Position numbers and translations under genes: made by a program. 9,900 nt of DNA from JBCCFK01 sp965262315. GTDB taxonomy: Bacteria; Actinomycetota; Acidimicrobiia; Acidimicrobiales; UBA8592. The stretch is from NCBI GenBank assembly GCA_965262315.1, contig CBDHFJ010000119.1, positions 1-9,900 on the forward strand, written 5' to 3'. The notes beneath the pieces were generated by a model that saw nothing but the letters and a program-made list of their open reading frames with translations, ran no database searches and was not told where the DNA came from. Position 1 is the stretch's first letter. Each line of letters starts with the position of its first letter. Of this stretch, positions 1 to 6,383 are shown piece after piece.

Positions 1-70
1 CCCCATCGCCGAGCTCCAGGCCACGCTCGACCACCAGCTCGACACCCTCCGCTTCGCCTGGCCCGTGTGA
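1..70 (+). CDS. 3' end of an unidentified gene
   Basis: Only the last 22 codons are inside the window, read from base 2 and ending at TGA 68-70. The visible C-terminus ends QLDTLRFAWPV. This is too short to assign a family or function. It is supported as coding mainly because its last codons recur, with the same reading frame and stop, at 2437-2484 (GTIDQLDTLRSTWPV). That makes the tail a duplicated piece of gene rather than chance sequence. The bases after the stop (71-73) are also shared and then the two copies diverge. Confidence 0.55.
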   Translation, partial: PIAELQATLDHQLDTLRFAWPV

Positions 71-73
71 GCG
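33..73 (+). repeat. Direct repeat, left copy (gene tail)
   Basis: This 41-base stretch matches 2447-2487 at 39 of 41 positions, differing only at positions 54 and 56. It covers the last 12 codons of the upstream gene, its TGA stop and three bases beyond. At the protein level similarity extends about five codons further upstream, with a one-codon gap. The two copies bracket the secreted-protein gene 317-2365. Confidence 0.85.
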
Positions 74-316
74 CCGACATCTCCATCCCGACATGCACGA
101 GGCGGCGCCACCACCGGGCTGCGGCGGCACGCTCTGCGAGGCACCCCGACGACCGGCACCGGGATCCGACCCGGCACACCCGATGCGCGTGCCACCCGAC
201 CACGCCAACTCGGTACCGGCATGGGTCGGTCCACCCACGCCGCTCACAGCACCATCCGCAGCGGCGATGAAGGGGATGGGACCCAGCCGAACCACCCCAC
301 CAGAGGCACGCCTGTC
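71..316. other. Intergenic region upstream of the secreted mosaic gene
   Basis: This is 246 bases between the upstream stop and the chosen ATG. The open frames here are arginine- and proline-rich and look like GC-driven noise. I see one weak GC hairpin (CCGGG 159-163 with CCCGG 170-174) and an AGAGG at 302-306 that can serve as ribosome binding site for the ATG at 317. No clear promoter was recognised. Confidence 0.5.
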
Positions 317-2365
317 ATGTCCGCCAGCCGCACCCGCCACCCTCGCCGCATCGGCGCCACCCTCGCCGTCCTCAGCGCGCTGGTCGTGGCCGTCCCCGGC
401 AACCACGCCGCCGCCGCTCCCTTCGACGCCGACTCCATCAACAGCCCGGGCGCCGCCGGCGACAGTGGCCACGAAGTGTCGGTCCTGCTCGATGACGACG
501 GCTACCCCGTCATCCTGTCGTCCACCGACGGTCCCAACCTCAACGACTACGAACTCCACCTGATCCGCTGCACCAACGCCGAGTGTTCGGGCGCCCAGAC
601 CGCGGTCGCGCTCGACAACCTGGGGACCAGCTTCGGCAGCAATGCCCTGGCCCTCGCCTCCGACGGCGACCCGGTCGTGGCCTGGACCGACAGCACCGGC
701 GACCTCCGGGTCATCGCCTGCTCCAACAGCGACTGCTCGGGCAGTCAGACGGCCAACGTCATCAACGCCGACTTCAACGAGCACGTCGACATGGTCCTCG
801 ACGCCTCCGACCGGCCCGTCCTGGCCTATCACGAGGCCTGGGGCGAGGACCTCGCCGTGGTCCACTGCACCACCACCGACTGCTCGGGGGCGCAGACCGT
901 GAACAAGCCCGACACCGCCGGGTTCGTCGGCGACGACCCCGCGATCGTGCTCGACGCCGCCGGTCGGCCGGTGGTGGCGTACTACGATGCCTCGAGCAAC
1001 GACCTCAACGTGGTCCGCTGCACCACCACCGACTGCTCCGGCGCCCAGACGCCGGTGTCCACGGTCACCTCGGGCCTGGTCGGCTACAGCCCGTCGCTGG
1101 CGCTCGACGCCGACGGCAACCCGGTGGTGTCGTACTGGAACAACACCGACGACCGACTCGAGCTGCTGCGCTGCACGACCAGCGACTGTTCCGGCGCCCA
1201 GACCCCACAGGTGGTCGACGGCGTCGGCAATCCCGGCTACGTCAGCGCGGTGGCGCTCGACCCCCTGGGCAACCCCGTCGTGGCCTACCTCACCATCGAT
1301 GACCGCGACGTCCGCGTGGCCCACTGCACCACGGCCGACTGCTCCGCGACGCCGCTGATCACCACCCCCGAAGGCGCCGACTTCATCGGCTACGAGATCG
1401 ACATGGTCCTCGACGACGTGGGCAACCCGGTGGTGGTGTACCGCAATGCCACCGTCGAGAGTCAGCGCCTGCTGCGCTGCACCGACGTCGACGGCTGCGG
1501 CGGCCGAGACCAGGACAGCGATCTGGTCACCCACAGCAGTGACAACTGCCCGACCATCGCCAACACCGACCAGACCGATGTCGACGGCGACGACATCGGC
1601 GACGCCTGCGACCCCCTCATCGACACCGACGACGACACCATCGCCGACACCACCGACAACTGCCCCACCACCCCCAACACCAACCAAACCGACACCGACA
1701 ACGACGGCACCGGCGACGCCTGCGACCCCCTCATCGACACCGACGACGACACCATCGCCGACACCACCGACAACTGCCCCACCACCCCCAACACCAACCA
1801 AACCGACACCGACAACGACGACATCGGCGACGCCTGCGACCCCCTCATCGACACCGACGACGACACCATCGCCGACACCACCGACAACTGCCCCACCACC
1901 CCCAACACCAACCAAACCGACACCGACAACGACGGCACCGGCGACGCCTGCGACGAGATCGACGATCGGATCCCCGAGGCCTGCGCTCACGTGGTCGACC
2001 CCAACGTGATCGTCGGCACCGACGGCGACGACGTCATCACCGGGACCGCTGGCAACGACGTGATCCTCGCCCTGGGCGGCGACGACAGCATCCGCAGTCG
2101 GGGCGGCGACGACTGCATCATCGCCGGGGCCGGCGACGACCGAGTCCGGTCCGGCGGTGGCGCTGACCTCGTCCATGGTGGCCGGGGTGCCGACACCATC
2201 CGGGGCGGGCGTGGTCCCGACGTGCTGTTCGGGCAACGCGGACCCGACCGCCTGCACGGAGGCCGCCACGACGACACCCTCGCTGGCGGCCCGGGTCGAG
2301 ACATGCTTCGGGGCGGCCGCGGCACCGACGCGTGCACCGACCGCGGAAGCACCACGACCTGCTGA
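317..2365 (+). CDS. Secreted mosaic protein: propeller-like repeats, TSP3 and RTX calcium-binding repeats
   Basis: The product is 682 aa. The ATG at 317 is preferred over an in-frame ATG at 221 because a signal peptide begins there: basic N-terminus, hydrophobic core LAVLSALVVAV at about residues 16-26, and a likely cleavage in the Ala run near residue 33. AGAGG lies 10 bases upstream. Residues ~40-395 hold seven degenerate repeats of ~47-50 aa, each with D-x-x-G-x-P-V-V and a C-x5-C pair such as RCTTTDCSGAQT. Seven copies suggest a seven-bladed propeller with one disulfide per blade (inference). Residues ~397-548 hold four thrombospondin type 3 units (DNCP...N-x-x-Q-x-D-x-D-x-D-x-x-G-D-x-C-D), which bind calcium in known proteins. 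Residues ~565-671 are RTX-type GGxGxD nonapeptides, also calcium-binding. It is probably exported to the surface or medium; ligand and role are unknown. No frameshift is seen. Confidence 0.9.
   Translation: MSASRTRHPRRIGATLAVLSALVVAVPGNHAAAAPFDADSINSPGAAGDSGHEVSVLLDDDGYPVILSSTDGPNLNDYELHLIRCTNAECSGAQTAVALDNLGTSFGSNALALASDGDPVVAWTDSTGDLRVIACSNSDCSGSQTANVINADFNEHVDMVLDASDRPVLAYHEAWGEDLAVVHCTTTDCSGAQTVNKPDTAGFVGDDPAIVLDAAGRPVVAYYDASSNDLNVVRCTTTDCSGAQTPVSTVTSGLVGYSPSLALDADGNPVVSYWNNTDDRLELLRCTTSDCSGAQTPQVVDGVGNPGYVSAVALDPLGNPVVAYLTIDDRDVRVAHCTTADCSATPLITTPEGADFIGYEIDMVLDDVGNPVVVYRNATVESQRLLRCTDVDGCGGRDQDSDLVTHSSDNCPTIANTDQTDVDGDDIGDACDPLIDTDDDTIADTTDNCPTTPNTNQTDTDNDGTGDACDPLIDTDDDTIADTTDNCPTTPNTNQTDTDNDDIGDACDPLIDTDDDTIADTTDNCPTTPNTNQTDTDNDGTGDACDEIDDRIPEACAHVVDPNVIVGTDGDDVITGTAGNDVILALGGDDSIRSRGGDDCIIAGAGDDRVRSGGGADLVHGGRGADTIRGGRGPDVLFGQRGPDRLHGGRHDDTLAGGPGRDMLRGGRGTDACTDRGSTTTC
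1601..1942 (+). repeat. Three near-identical 114-bp tandem repeats (TSP3 array)
   Basis: The copies begin at 1601, 1715 and 1829, an exact 114-bp period (38 codons). Copies 1 and 3 appear identical. Copy 2 differs only in its last codons, GACATC in place of GGCACC, and in that position it matches the end of the preceding partial unit (1501-1600). The reading frame is preserved. Near-perfect identity at the DNA level, against the divergent propeller repeats just upstream, indicates recent expansion or gene conversion. Confidence 0.93.
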
Positions 2366-2409
2366 CCTTCGCCTCACGTTCGGCTGCCGTCACCCGGCGA
2401 GGCCCGATC

Positions 2410-2434
2410 GTGGGCACGCGACATCCGTGCCCAC
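2410..2434 (+). terminator. Hairpin downstream of the secreted-protein gene
   Basis: GTGGGCAC (2410-2417) and GTGCCCAC (2427-2434) are perfect 8-bp reverse complements around a 9-base loop. They lie 45 bases after the stop at 2365. No T run follows, so this is at best a GC hairpin terminator of the kind common in high-GC actinobacteria. It could also simply be a protein-binding palindrome. Confidence 0.45.
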
Positions 2435-2436
2435 CA

Positions 2437-2487
2437 GGCACCATCGACCAGCTCGACACCCTCCGCTCCACCTGGCCCGTGTGAGCG
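2437..2487 (+). pseudogene. Remnant of the upstream gene's 3' end (right direct repeat)
   Basis: Bases 2447-2487 repeat 33-73 with two mismatches. Read in frame, 2437-2484 gives 15 codons, GTIDQLDTLRSTWPV, plus a TGA stop, similar to the tail of the gene ending at 70. No longer matching frame continues upstream, so this is a truncated duplicate. It sits between the hairpin 2410-2434 and the promoter-like element at 2492. Confidence 0.7.
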
Positions 2488-2491
2488 TCGC

Positions 2492-2513
2492 TGTCACACC
2501 GTCGGCCTACGGT
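2492..2513 (+). promoter_or_regulatory. TGTCACAC-N8-TACGGT promoter-like element
   Basis: TGTCACAC at 2492-2499, eight bases, then TACGGT at 2508-2513 as a TAnnnT -10 box, 49 bases before the ATG at 2562. The same arrangement with identical spacing recurs at 7968-7989 and, less perfectly, at 6871-6892 and on the minus strand at 4063-4042. The spacing equals that of the actinobacterial RecA-NDp (PafBC) promoter, but the bases after TGTCA differ from its GTG. Confidence 0.55.
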
Positions 2514-2561
2514 GGGCTCGCTTCCCCTCGACGACCTCAGGACGACGAGGAACGACCCGAC

Positions 2562-2831
2562 ATGACGATCCCAGAGCACACTCGACTCAGGCTGCGCCAG
2601 TGGTTCGAGGAGCACATGGACCCCGATCTCGCAGATGCGATAATGGCGTCCATGCCACCCGTGGAATGGACCGAGCTCAGCACCAAGGACGACATGGCCG
2701 CGCTCGAAACACGCCTGCGGGCCCACACCGAGCTCACCGCCGCTCGCTCGATGCGGACCACGGTCTACGCGGTCCTGGGCGCAGCGGTGACCAACGTGGC
2801 CGTGCTCCTGACCGCACTCAATGTGAGCTGA
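2562..2831 (+). CDS. Small coiled-coil protein with C-terminal membrane helix
   Basis: The product is 89 aa. The ATG at 2562 has GAGGAA at 2547-2552 in front and the promoter-like element at 2492-2513. Residues 1-32 are predicted helical and charged. Residues 32-43 carry the motif PPVEWTELSTKDD. Residues 44-64 look like a short coiled coil, and residues ~66-86 are one hydrophobic helix ending almost at the C-terminus, giving a tail-anchored layout. A similar motif (FDWHELATKKDL) and layout occur in the broken genes at 8753-9261, so this is one of two related loci in the window. I know this type of short protein from actinobacterial genomes as an uncharacterised family; no function can be given. 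It converges on the minus-strand RTX gene, with 24 bases between the stops. Confidence 0.75.
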   Translation: MTIPEHTRLRLRQWFEEHMDPDLADAIMASMPPVEWTELSTKDDMAALETRLRAHTELTAARSMRTTVYAVLGAAVTNVAVLLTALNVS

Positions 2832-2855
2832 ACCTCCTCGGCCCGGAACAACCCG

Positions 2856-3644
2856 CTACACATCCCAGTCGGCGAGCGTGCCGGGGTCACCGAGGCAGCA
2901 TGACTCCCACCGGATGAAGTCGACCGTCCGGCCGTCGGTCACCTCATAGGTGACCCAACCCGACACCGTCTCGCCGGGCAACGCGGTCGGGCAGCCGAAG
3001 CTCTGGCCCAGGCTGGTGTCGTTGAACCCGGCCGTGAACGTGGCGCCCTCGGTGTCGCGCAGCTCGGCGTCGATCGACGCACAGCTGAACCAGTTGGACG
3101 TCCCCAGGTTGGTGACCCGGAACTGCGCCGCCACCAGTCGACGACCCGCAGCCGGCTCGTCGAACGACGATGCCGGCGGCGCCGGATCCGCGAAACACAA
3201 GAGCGTGACCTGGATCGTGGGGTCGAACGAGCTGGTGATCGTGCGGGTCTGGCCCACCTCCCCGCGGGGAGCACACGGGTCCGGCACCGGATCGGGATCC
3301 GGCGAGGGCTCGGGATCCGGGTCGGGATCGGGCGCCGCCGGCAACTCACAGGAGCCGAAACGGTCCACGCCGGGACCGCCCACACACTCGTCCACGCCAC
3401 GGCCGCCGAGCAGCGTGTCGGCGCCACCGTTGCCCTCCAGATAGTCGGGACCACCGCCACCGTTGATGGTGTCGTTGCCCTTGTTGCCTCCCAGCGCGTC
3501 AGCACCACCGTTGCCGTTGATGACATCATCTCCGCCGTTGCCGGCCACGACGTCACCACCTCCGCCGCCGCTGATCTCATCGGGGCCTCCACCGCCCGCG
3601 ATGACATCCCCACCACCCTGCCCCCCGCAGGTCATCACGGCCAC
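2856..3644 (-). CDS. C-terminal part of a frameshifted RTX protein with DUF4352-like domain
   Basis: The open frame is 262 codons, but the real coding part starts near 3626, where it takes over from the frame that begins at ATG 4011. It continues the RTX nonapeptides (AGNGGDDVI, NGNGGADAL, GGNKGNDTI, NGGGGPDYL) to residue ~90. A Pro-Asp linker of alternating PD/PE follows (~103-123), then a ~130-residue domain containing GRRLVAAQFRVTNLGT and LPGETVSGWVTYEV. These match the DUF4352 immunoglobulin-like fold of actinobacterial lipoproteins and secreted proteins: strand, N-x-G turn, then G-E-x-x-x-G-W near the end. The domain holds several Cys that could form disulfides outside the cell. The ATG at 3644 has no convincing ribosome binding site, so this is most likely not an independent gene. 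Confidence 0.8.
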   Translation of the reverse strand: MAVMTCGGQGGGDVIAGGGGPDEISGGGGGDVVAGNGGDDVINGNGGADALGGNKGNDTINGGGGPDYLEGNGGADTLLGGRGVDECVGGPGVDRFGSCELPAAPDPDPDPEPSPDPDPVPDPCAPRGEVGQTRTITSSFDPTIQVTLLCFADPAPPASSFDEPAAGRRLVAAQFRVTNLGTSNWFSCASIDAELRDTEGATFTAGFNDTSLGQSFGCPTALPGETVSGWVTYEVTDGRTVDFIRWESCCLGDPGTLADWDV

Positions 3645-4011
3645 CCTGTCCGAGGATCAGGTCGCTGCCACGACCACCCCGCACCAGGTCGGCACCACCA
3701 CCAGCGAGCACGACATCGTCGCCGGCCCCGGCGTTGACCACGTCGGCGCCGCCCAACGAACAGATCGTGTCGTCACCGCCCCGACCGTTGATCACGTCTC
3801 GCCCTCTCGTACCCAGGATGACATCACTGCCGCCAGTGCCGAACGTGGGCACCCCGGCGACCGCGACAATCGTCGGCGTCAGTCCATTGCACTGCTGGGT
3901 CTGCGCCCCAGCCGCCGCCGGCGCCGCAACCACGGCCGTCGCTGCAAGCGCCATCACCACCATCAGACGCACCAGCCACGCCCCGCCCCATCGCTGCTGT
4001 CGGTTCCTCAT
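3577..4011 (-). CDS. N-terminal part of the frameshifted RTX protein (signal peptide plus RTX repeats)
   Basis: Start at ATG 4011 (MRNRQQRWGG), with a strong GGAGGTGG about eight bases upstream on the minus strand (plus-strand 4017-4024). Residues ~12-36 form a signal peptide: basic start, hydrophobic LMVVMALAATAVVAA, and an AAAGAQ cleavage region. RTX nonapeptides run from ~residue 58 to 129: GTGGSDVIL, GTRGRDVIN, GRGGDDTIC and so on to GQGGRDDLR. After that this frame turns into unrelated residues (AGWWGCHRGR) and stops at 3577, while the RTX pattern resumes in another frame. Together the halves encode a secreted protein of about 380 aa. RTX repeats fold into a calcium-bound beta roll in known proteins; what this one does is unknown. 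Confidence 0.82.
   Translation of the reverse strand: MRNRQQRWGGAWLVRLMVVMALAATAVVAAPAAAGAQTQQCNGLTPTIVAVAGVPTFGTGGSDVILGTRGRDVINGRGGDDTICSLGGADVVNAGAGDDVVLAGGGADLVRGGRGSDLILGQGGRDDLRGAGWWGCHRGRWRPR
3621..3626 (-). other. Frameshift site at a six-base C/G run
   Basis: On the minus strand the sequence reads CTG-CGG-GGG-GCA. Removing one G, or adding two, joins the two RTX frames. Adding two restores an unbroken nine-residue repeat (GQGGRDDLR, GGQGGGDVI, AGGGGPDEI), whereas removing one leaves an eight-residue unit. The run is therefore the likely break point, from sequencing error, slippage-type phase variation or mutation. Confidence 0.7.
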
Positions 4012-4041
4012 CAGATCCACCTCCGGACGTCCATCGCAGAC

Positions 4042-4063
4042 CAGGTAGGCGGTTGCCGTGACG
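4042..4063 (-). promoter_or_regulatory. Promoter-like element of the RTX gene (minus strand)
   Basis: On the minus strand, CGTCACGG (4063-4056), eight bases, then TACCTG (4047-4042), 31 bases before ATG 4011. The spacing equals that of the TGTCACAC-N8-TAnnnT elements on the plus strand, with three mismatches in the upstream box and one in the -10 box. It lies in the 143-bp gap shared with the divergent sigma factor gene. Confidence 0.4.
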
Positions 4064-4154
4064 AAGCCGGCGGTCGGCAGCTCGCCCCGGCCGATCGGCG
4101 GAGAAATCCCGACCATCTGTCACCCGCAGCGGGGGTCCGTGCAGTCTTGCCGGT

Positions 4155-4628
4155 GTGGTCGATGACCTCGAGAAGATCTACCGACAGCACGCAGACCAGC
4201 TGATTCGCTACGCCACGGCGATCGTCGGATCGGCGCACGCAGCCGACGCCGTCAGCGACGCCGTGGTCGGCATCCTGCGGCGCGGCGGCGGTTTCGACGA
4301 CATCCCCAACCCCAAGGGCTACCTCTACCGAGCCGTCCACAACGCCGCCGTGGACCTGGCCACCACTGCCTCACGCCGTCAGCAGCGCGAGATCCGAGCC
4401 CACCTCCTGGACGGCGCCCGACCCGACCAGCCGGCCGACCTCGACCTCCTCGAACGACTCACCGAACTCTCACCCCGACAACGATCCGTCCTCTGGCTCG
4501 CCTACTGGGAAGACCTCACCCCCACCCAGATCGCCACCGTCCTCGACATCTCCGAAGGCACCGTCCGACGCCACCTCGCCCGAGCCCGCGCAGCCATGCG
4601 CACCGCCATGGAAGAGGCGCAGCCATGA
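4155..4628 (+). CDS. ECF-type RNA polymerase sigma factor
   Basis: The product is 157 aa, a normal length for an extracytoplasmic function sigma factor. Region 2 spans about residues 7-80 (LEKIYRQHADQLIRYATAIV ... FDDIPNPKGYLYRAVHNAAVD), including the conserved DA and the P-x-x-x-L/Y-R-x-x-x-N core-binding segment. Region 4 spans ~100-150 (LTELSPRQRSVLWLAYWEDL, then TPTQIATVLDISEGTVRRHLARAR), a helix-turn-helix that reads the -35 box. The start is GTG 4155. No clear ribosome binding site precedes it, so a leaderless transcript is possible. The stop overlaps the next ATG (ATGA, 4625-4628), the usual layout of a sigma/anti-sigma pair. The RTX gene diverges from it and is a candidate target (inference). 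Confidence 0.92.
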   Translation: MVDDLEKIYRQHADQLIRYATAIVGSAHAADAVSDAVVGILRRGGGFDDIPNPKGYLYRAVHNAAVDLATTASRRQQREIRAHLLDGARPDQPADLDLLERLTELSPRQRSVLWLAYWEDLTPTQIATVLDISEGTVRRHLARARAAMRTAMEEAQP

Positions 4629-6323
4629 ACGCCACCGACCGAGACATCCGTCGCTCACTCCTGCTCGTCGCCGACAGCGCACCACCCGCGCCCTCGTTCG
4701 CCGAGCTGCTCGACCGCAAACCCCACGATCCGCGACGCAGCCGGCCGGGGCTCGTGCTGCTCGCCGCCGCAGCCGTGGTGCTCGTCCTCGTGGTCGTCGG
4801 CCTCGTCCTCGCCAACGGGCGAGGCGCCGAAACCGAATTCGTCGAAGTCCCGACCCCCACCGCCGCGCCTGACCCCCACACCGACCCCGGAGCCCGACCC
4901 CGAACCCGCGGCCGCTCCCCCTGCGGTCGCCGACATCCACCCCGAGTTCGCGCGCATGATCGCCGACGACGGACAACCCTCCACCACCGGCTCCGGCCTG
5001 GACGACGTCCCCCTGCGGTGAAGCGCCTCCCACGCGGGAGCGAGAGCTCGTCGCCGAACCCGTCGACCACGTCCGCGACATCGAGGTCCACCGCAACGAG
5101 TCGTGCATCCGGACCGTCTTGTTGCTCGGGACCGACGCGTCCTCCGGCGGACGGGTGCTCGACACGCCCACGGGCGGCTTCGACTGGTCGAACGGCACGG
5201 GGTTGACGCTGGTCGCCACCACCGGCACGCCCACCGCGTACTTCACCTGGGAACTGGTGACCCCACCCGGCACCGACCTGATCGACCTGTCGGCGTGGTC
5301 CACGTCGGTCCTCGGGCAGGCGGTCGTCGTGCCAGGTCGGCAATGGGCTGCCACCTGACGCTGTGGGAGGACCCGGCGCGCCTTGTCTTCGAATGGCAGA
5401 TCGAACCGGACTCCCGCCCCGCCGATTGGGAGGCCCCCGAGCTCGAGCGACGTGTGGCTGTGGCCGCCGGGCGGCCGCTCGGACGATCCGGTCCAGGTTC
5501 GAGAGGGCGACGCAGCACGATTCCAGTTCGCCGATCCCGGCACCGAGCCGGGGCGTCGCCGTCCTCAGAACAGCGCCGGAGTCTGGAGAGCCACCTGGAT
5601 CCGGCGCTCCTGTCGAAGCCGCCTGGACCGAGTACCCCGGGGCCGGAGCGTTCAACGTCGACTCGGCCTGTGGGGTGGAGGTCGAGGCACCCGCCGACTG
5701 GCCGGTGGCAACGGGCAGCCGATACGTCTACGAACCGGAGCCGACGGGGTTGGACCTGCATCACTTCTCCATCCTCGGCCTGGCGGTCGGGCGGTACGAG
5801 CTGATGTTCGAGGGCCCCGACGGGTCCACCGGCACCTACAAGGAGTTCAGCGTCGAGCCGTGCGTGAGGATGGTGATCACCGGCGACACCGGCCAGGTGT
5901 TTCGAGGGCGACCAGCCGATCTCCGACGTCATCCGTCTGGGCGACGACGTCACCACCGCCCTCGCCATGCTGAGCGACGCCGGCCTCGAGGTGAGCGGCC
6001 CCGGCGGGCGTTGCGATGGCCTCGACCTGTCGAGCACGGGCCTGGTTCACTCGACCATCGTGTCCCGCGATGGCGTGATCGTGGCCATCAGTGGCGTCAC
6101 GCCCGAAGGCATCGGCAAGGGGAGTCCCGACACCGCCGTACTCGACACGTACGGCGCGGACATCCGGCAGCGGACCCAGGAATTCACCAACCGCCTGATC
6201 CCCTTCGAAGCGGGCGACTACGTCGGCACCTACTTCGAGTGGTTCGAGATCGGCACCAACCGGGTCGACACCATGTGGAACGGCGACCCGGGCCGGGTCG
6301 CCACGGACTGTCTCGACGAGTGA
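4625..6323 (+). pseudogene. Membrane-anchored anti-sigma-like protein, multiply frameshifted
   Basis: Start ATG 4625, with GAAGAGG upstream and ATGA overlap with the sigma gene. The N-terminal ~40 residues are cytoplasmic-like (MNATDRDIRRSLLLVADSAP). A membrane helix follows at ~43-64 (LVLLAAAAVVLVLVVVGLVL), then a Pro-rich stretch and a large outer domain. No zinc HxxxCxxC motif is visible, so the anti-sigma role rests on position and topology. To follow the protein one must change frame near 4870, 5010 (CCCCC run), 5340, 5430, 5560 and 5895. The pieces read ADIHPEFARMIADDGQPSTT, ESCIRTVLLLGTDASSGGRV, LTLWEDPARLVFEWQIEPDS, DDPVQVREGDAARFQF, SRYVYEPEPTGLDLHHFSIL and DVIRLGDDVTTALAMLSDAG, ending at TGA 6323. 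The whole is about 565 codons. Five changes are +1 and one is -1. There are no other stops within the coding pieces, which favours recent indels or sequence errors over old decay. Confidence 0.72.
5967..6323 (+). CDS. C-terminal module of the anti-sigma-like gene
   Basis: This frame is clearly coding: it is open from about 5895 to 6323, and the ATG at 5967 is an internal Met. It contains LGDDVTTALAMLSDAGLEVS, then GVIVAISGVTPEGIGKGSPD followed by TAVLDTYG. The pattern G-I-x-x-G-(S/D)-x-x-x-x-V-L-x-x-Y-G is typical of extracytoplasmic domains in which a substrate-like threshold motif is repeated; here it appears twice in weak form. It closes with paired Cys-bearing ends (RCDGLD, ATDCLDE). It is listed separately because a gene finder would call it alone; it belongs to the gene starting at 4625. 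Confidence 0.55.
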   Translation: MLSDAGLEVSGPGGRCDGLDLSSTGLVHSTIVSRDGVIVAISGVTPEGIGKGSPDTAVLDTYGADIRQRTQEFTNRLIPFEAGDYVGTYFEWFEIGTNRVDTMWNGDPGRVATDCLDE

Positions 6324-6335
6324 GCCACCACGGGC

Positions 6336-6357
6336 TGTCACGGCGGCGGCCCACATG
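6336..6357 (+). promoter_or_regulatory. Weak copy of the TGTCAC element
   Basis: TGTCACGG (6336-6343), eight bases, then CACATG (6352-6357), 27 bases before the ATG at 6384. The upstream box matches the other copies at six of eight positions, but the -10 box lacks both T positions of TAnnnT. It is noted because it sits at the expected distance from a gene start. Confidence 0.25.
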
Positions 6358-6383
6358 GATTCCCTCGGCCTCGGGAGGTCCGC

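Noticed and set aside
159..174. Terminator after the first gene
   Set aside because: Only a 5-bp GC stem with no T run, about 90 bases after the stop; expected by chance at this GC content.
221..316. Longer N-terminus for the secreted protein starting at ATG 221
   Set aside because: The added 32 residues are polar and would bury the signal peptide that begins at 317; no ribosome binding site is evident at 221.
1462..1938. Minus-strand 158-aa ORF with internal repeats
   Set aside because: It is the complement of the TSP3 tandem array; its repeats are the 114-bp units read backwards.
1601..1942. CRISPR-like array
   Set aside because: The units are contiguous, 114 bp, in frame and nearly identical, without unique spacers.
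2492..2513. LexA SOS box
   Set aside because: No GAAC-N4-GTTC palindrome is present here or at the other copies of the element.
4118..4139. Full TGTCACAC-N8-TAnnnT element before the sigma gene
   Set aside because: The TGTCACCC half is present, but no TAnnnT follows at the constant spacing.
4470..5655. Long minus-strand ORFs of 357 and 379 aa opposite the anti-sigma-like gene
   Set aside because: High GC opens the reverse frame. Composition is Arg/Gly/Ala-rich without a domain, whereas the plus-strand pieces give coherent protein.
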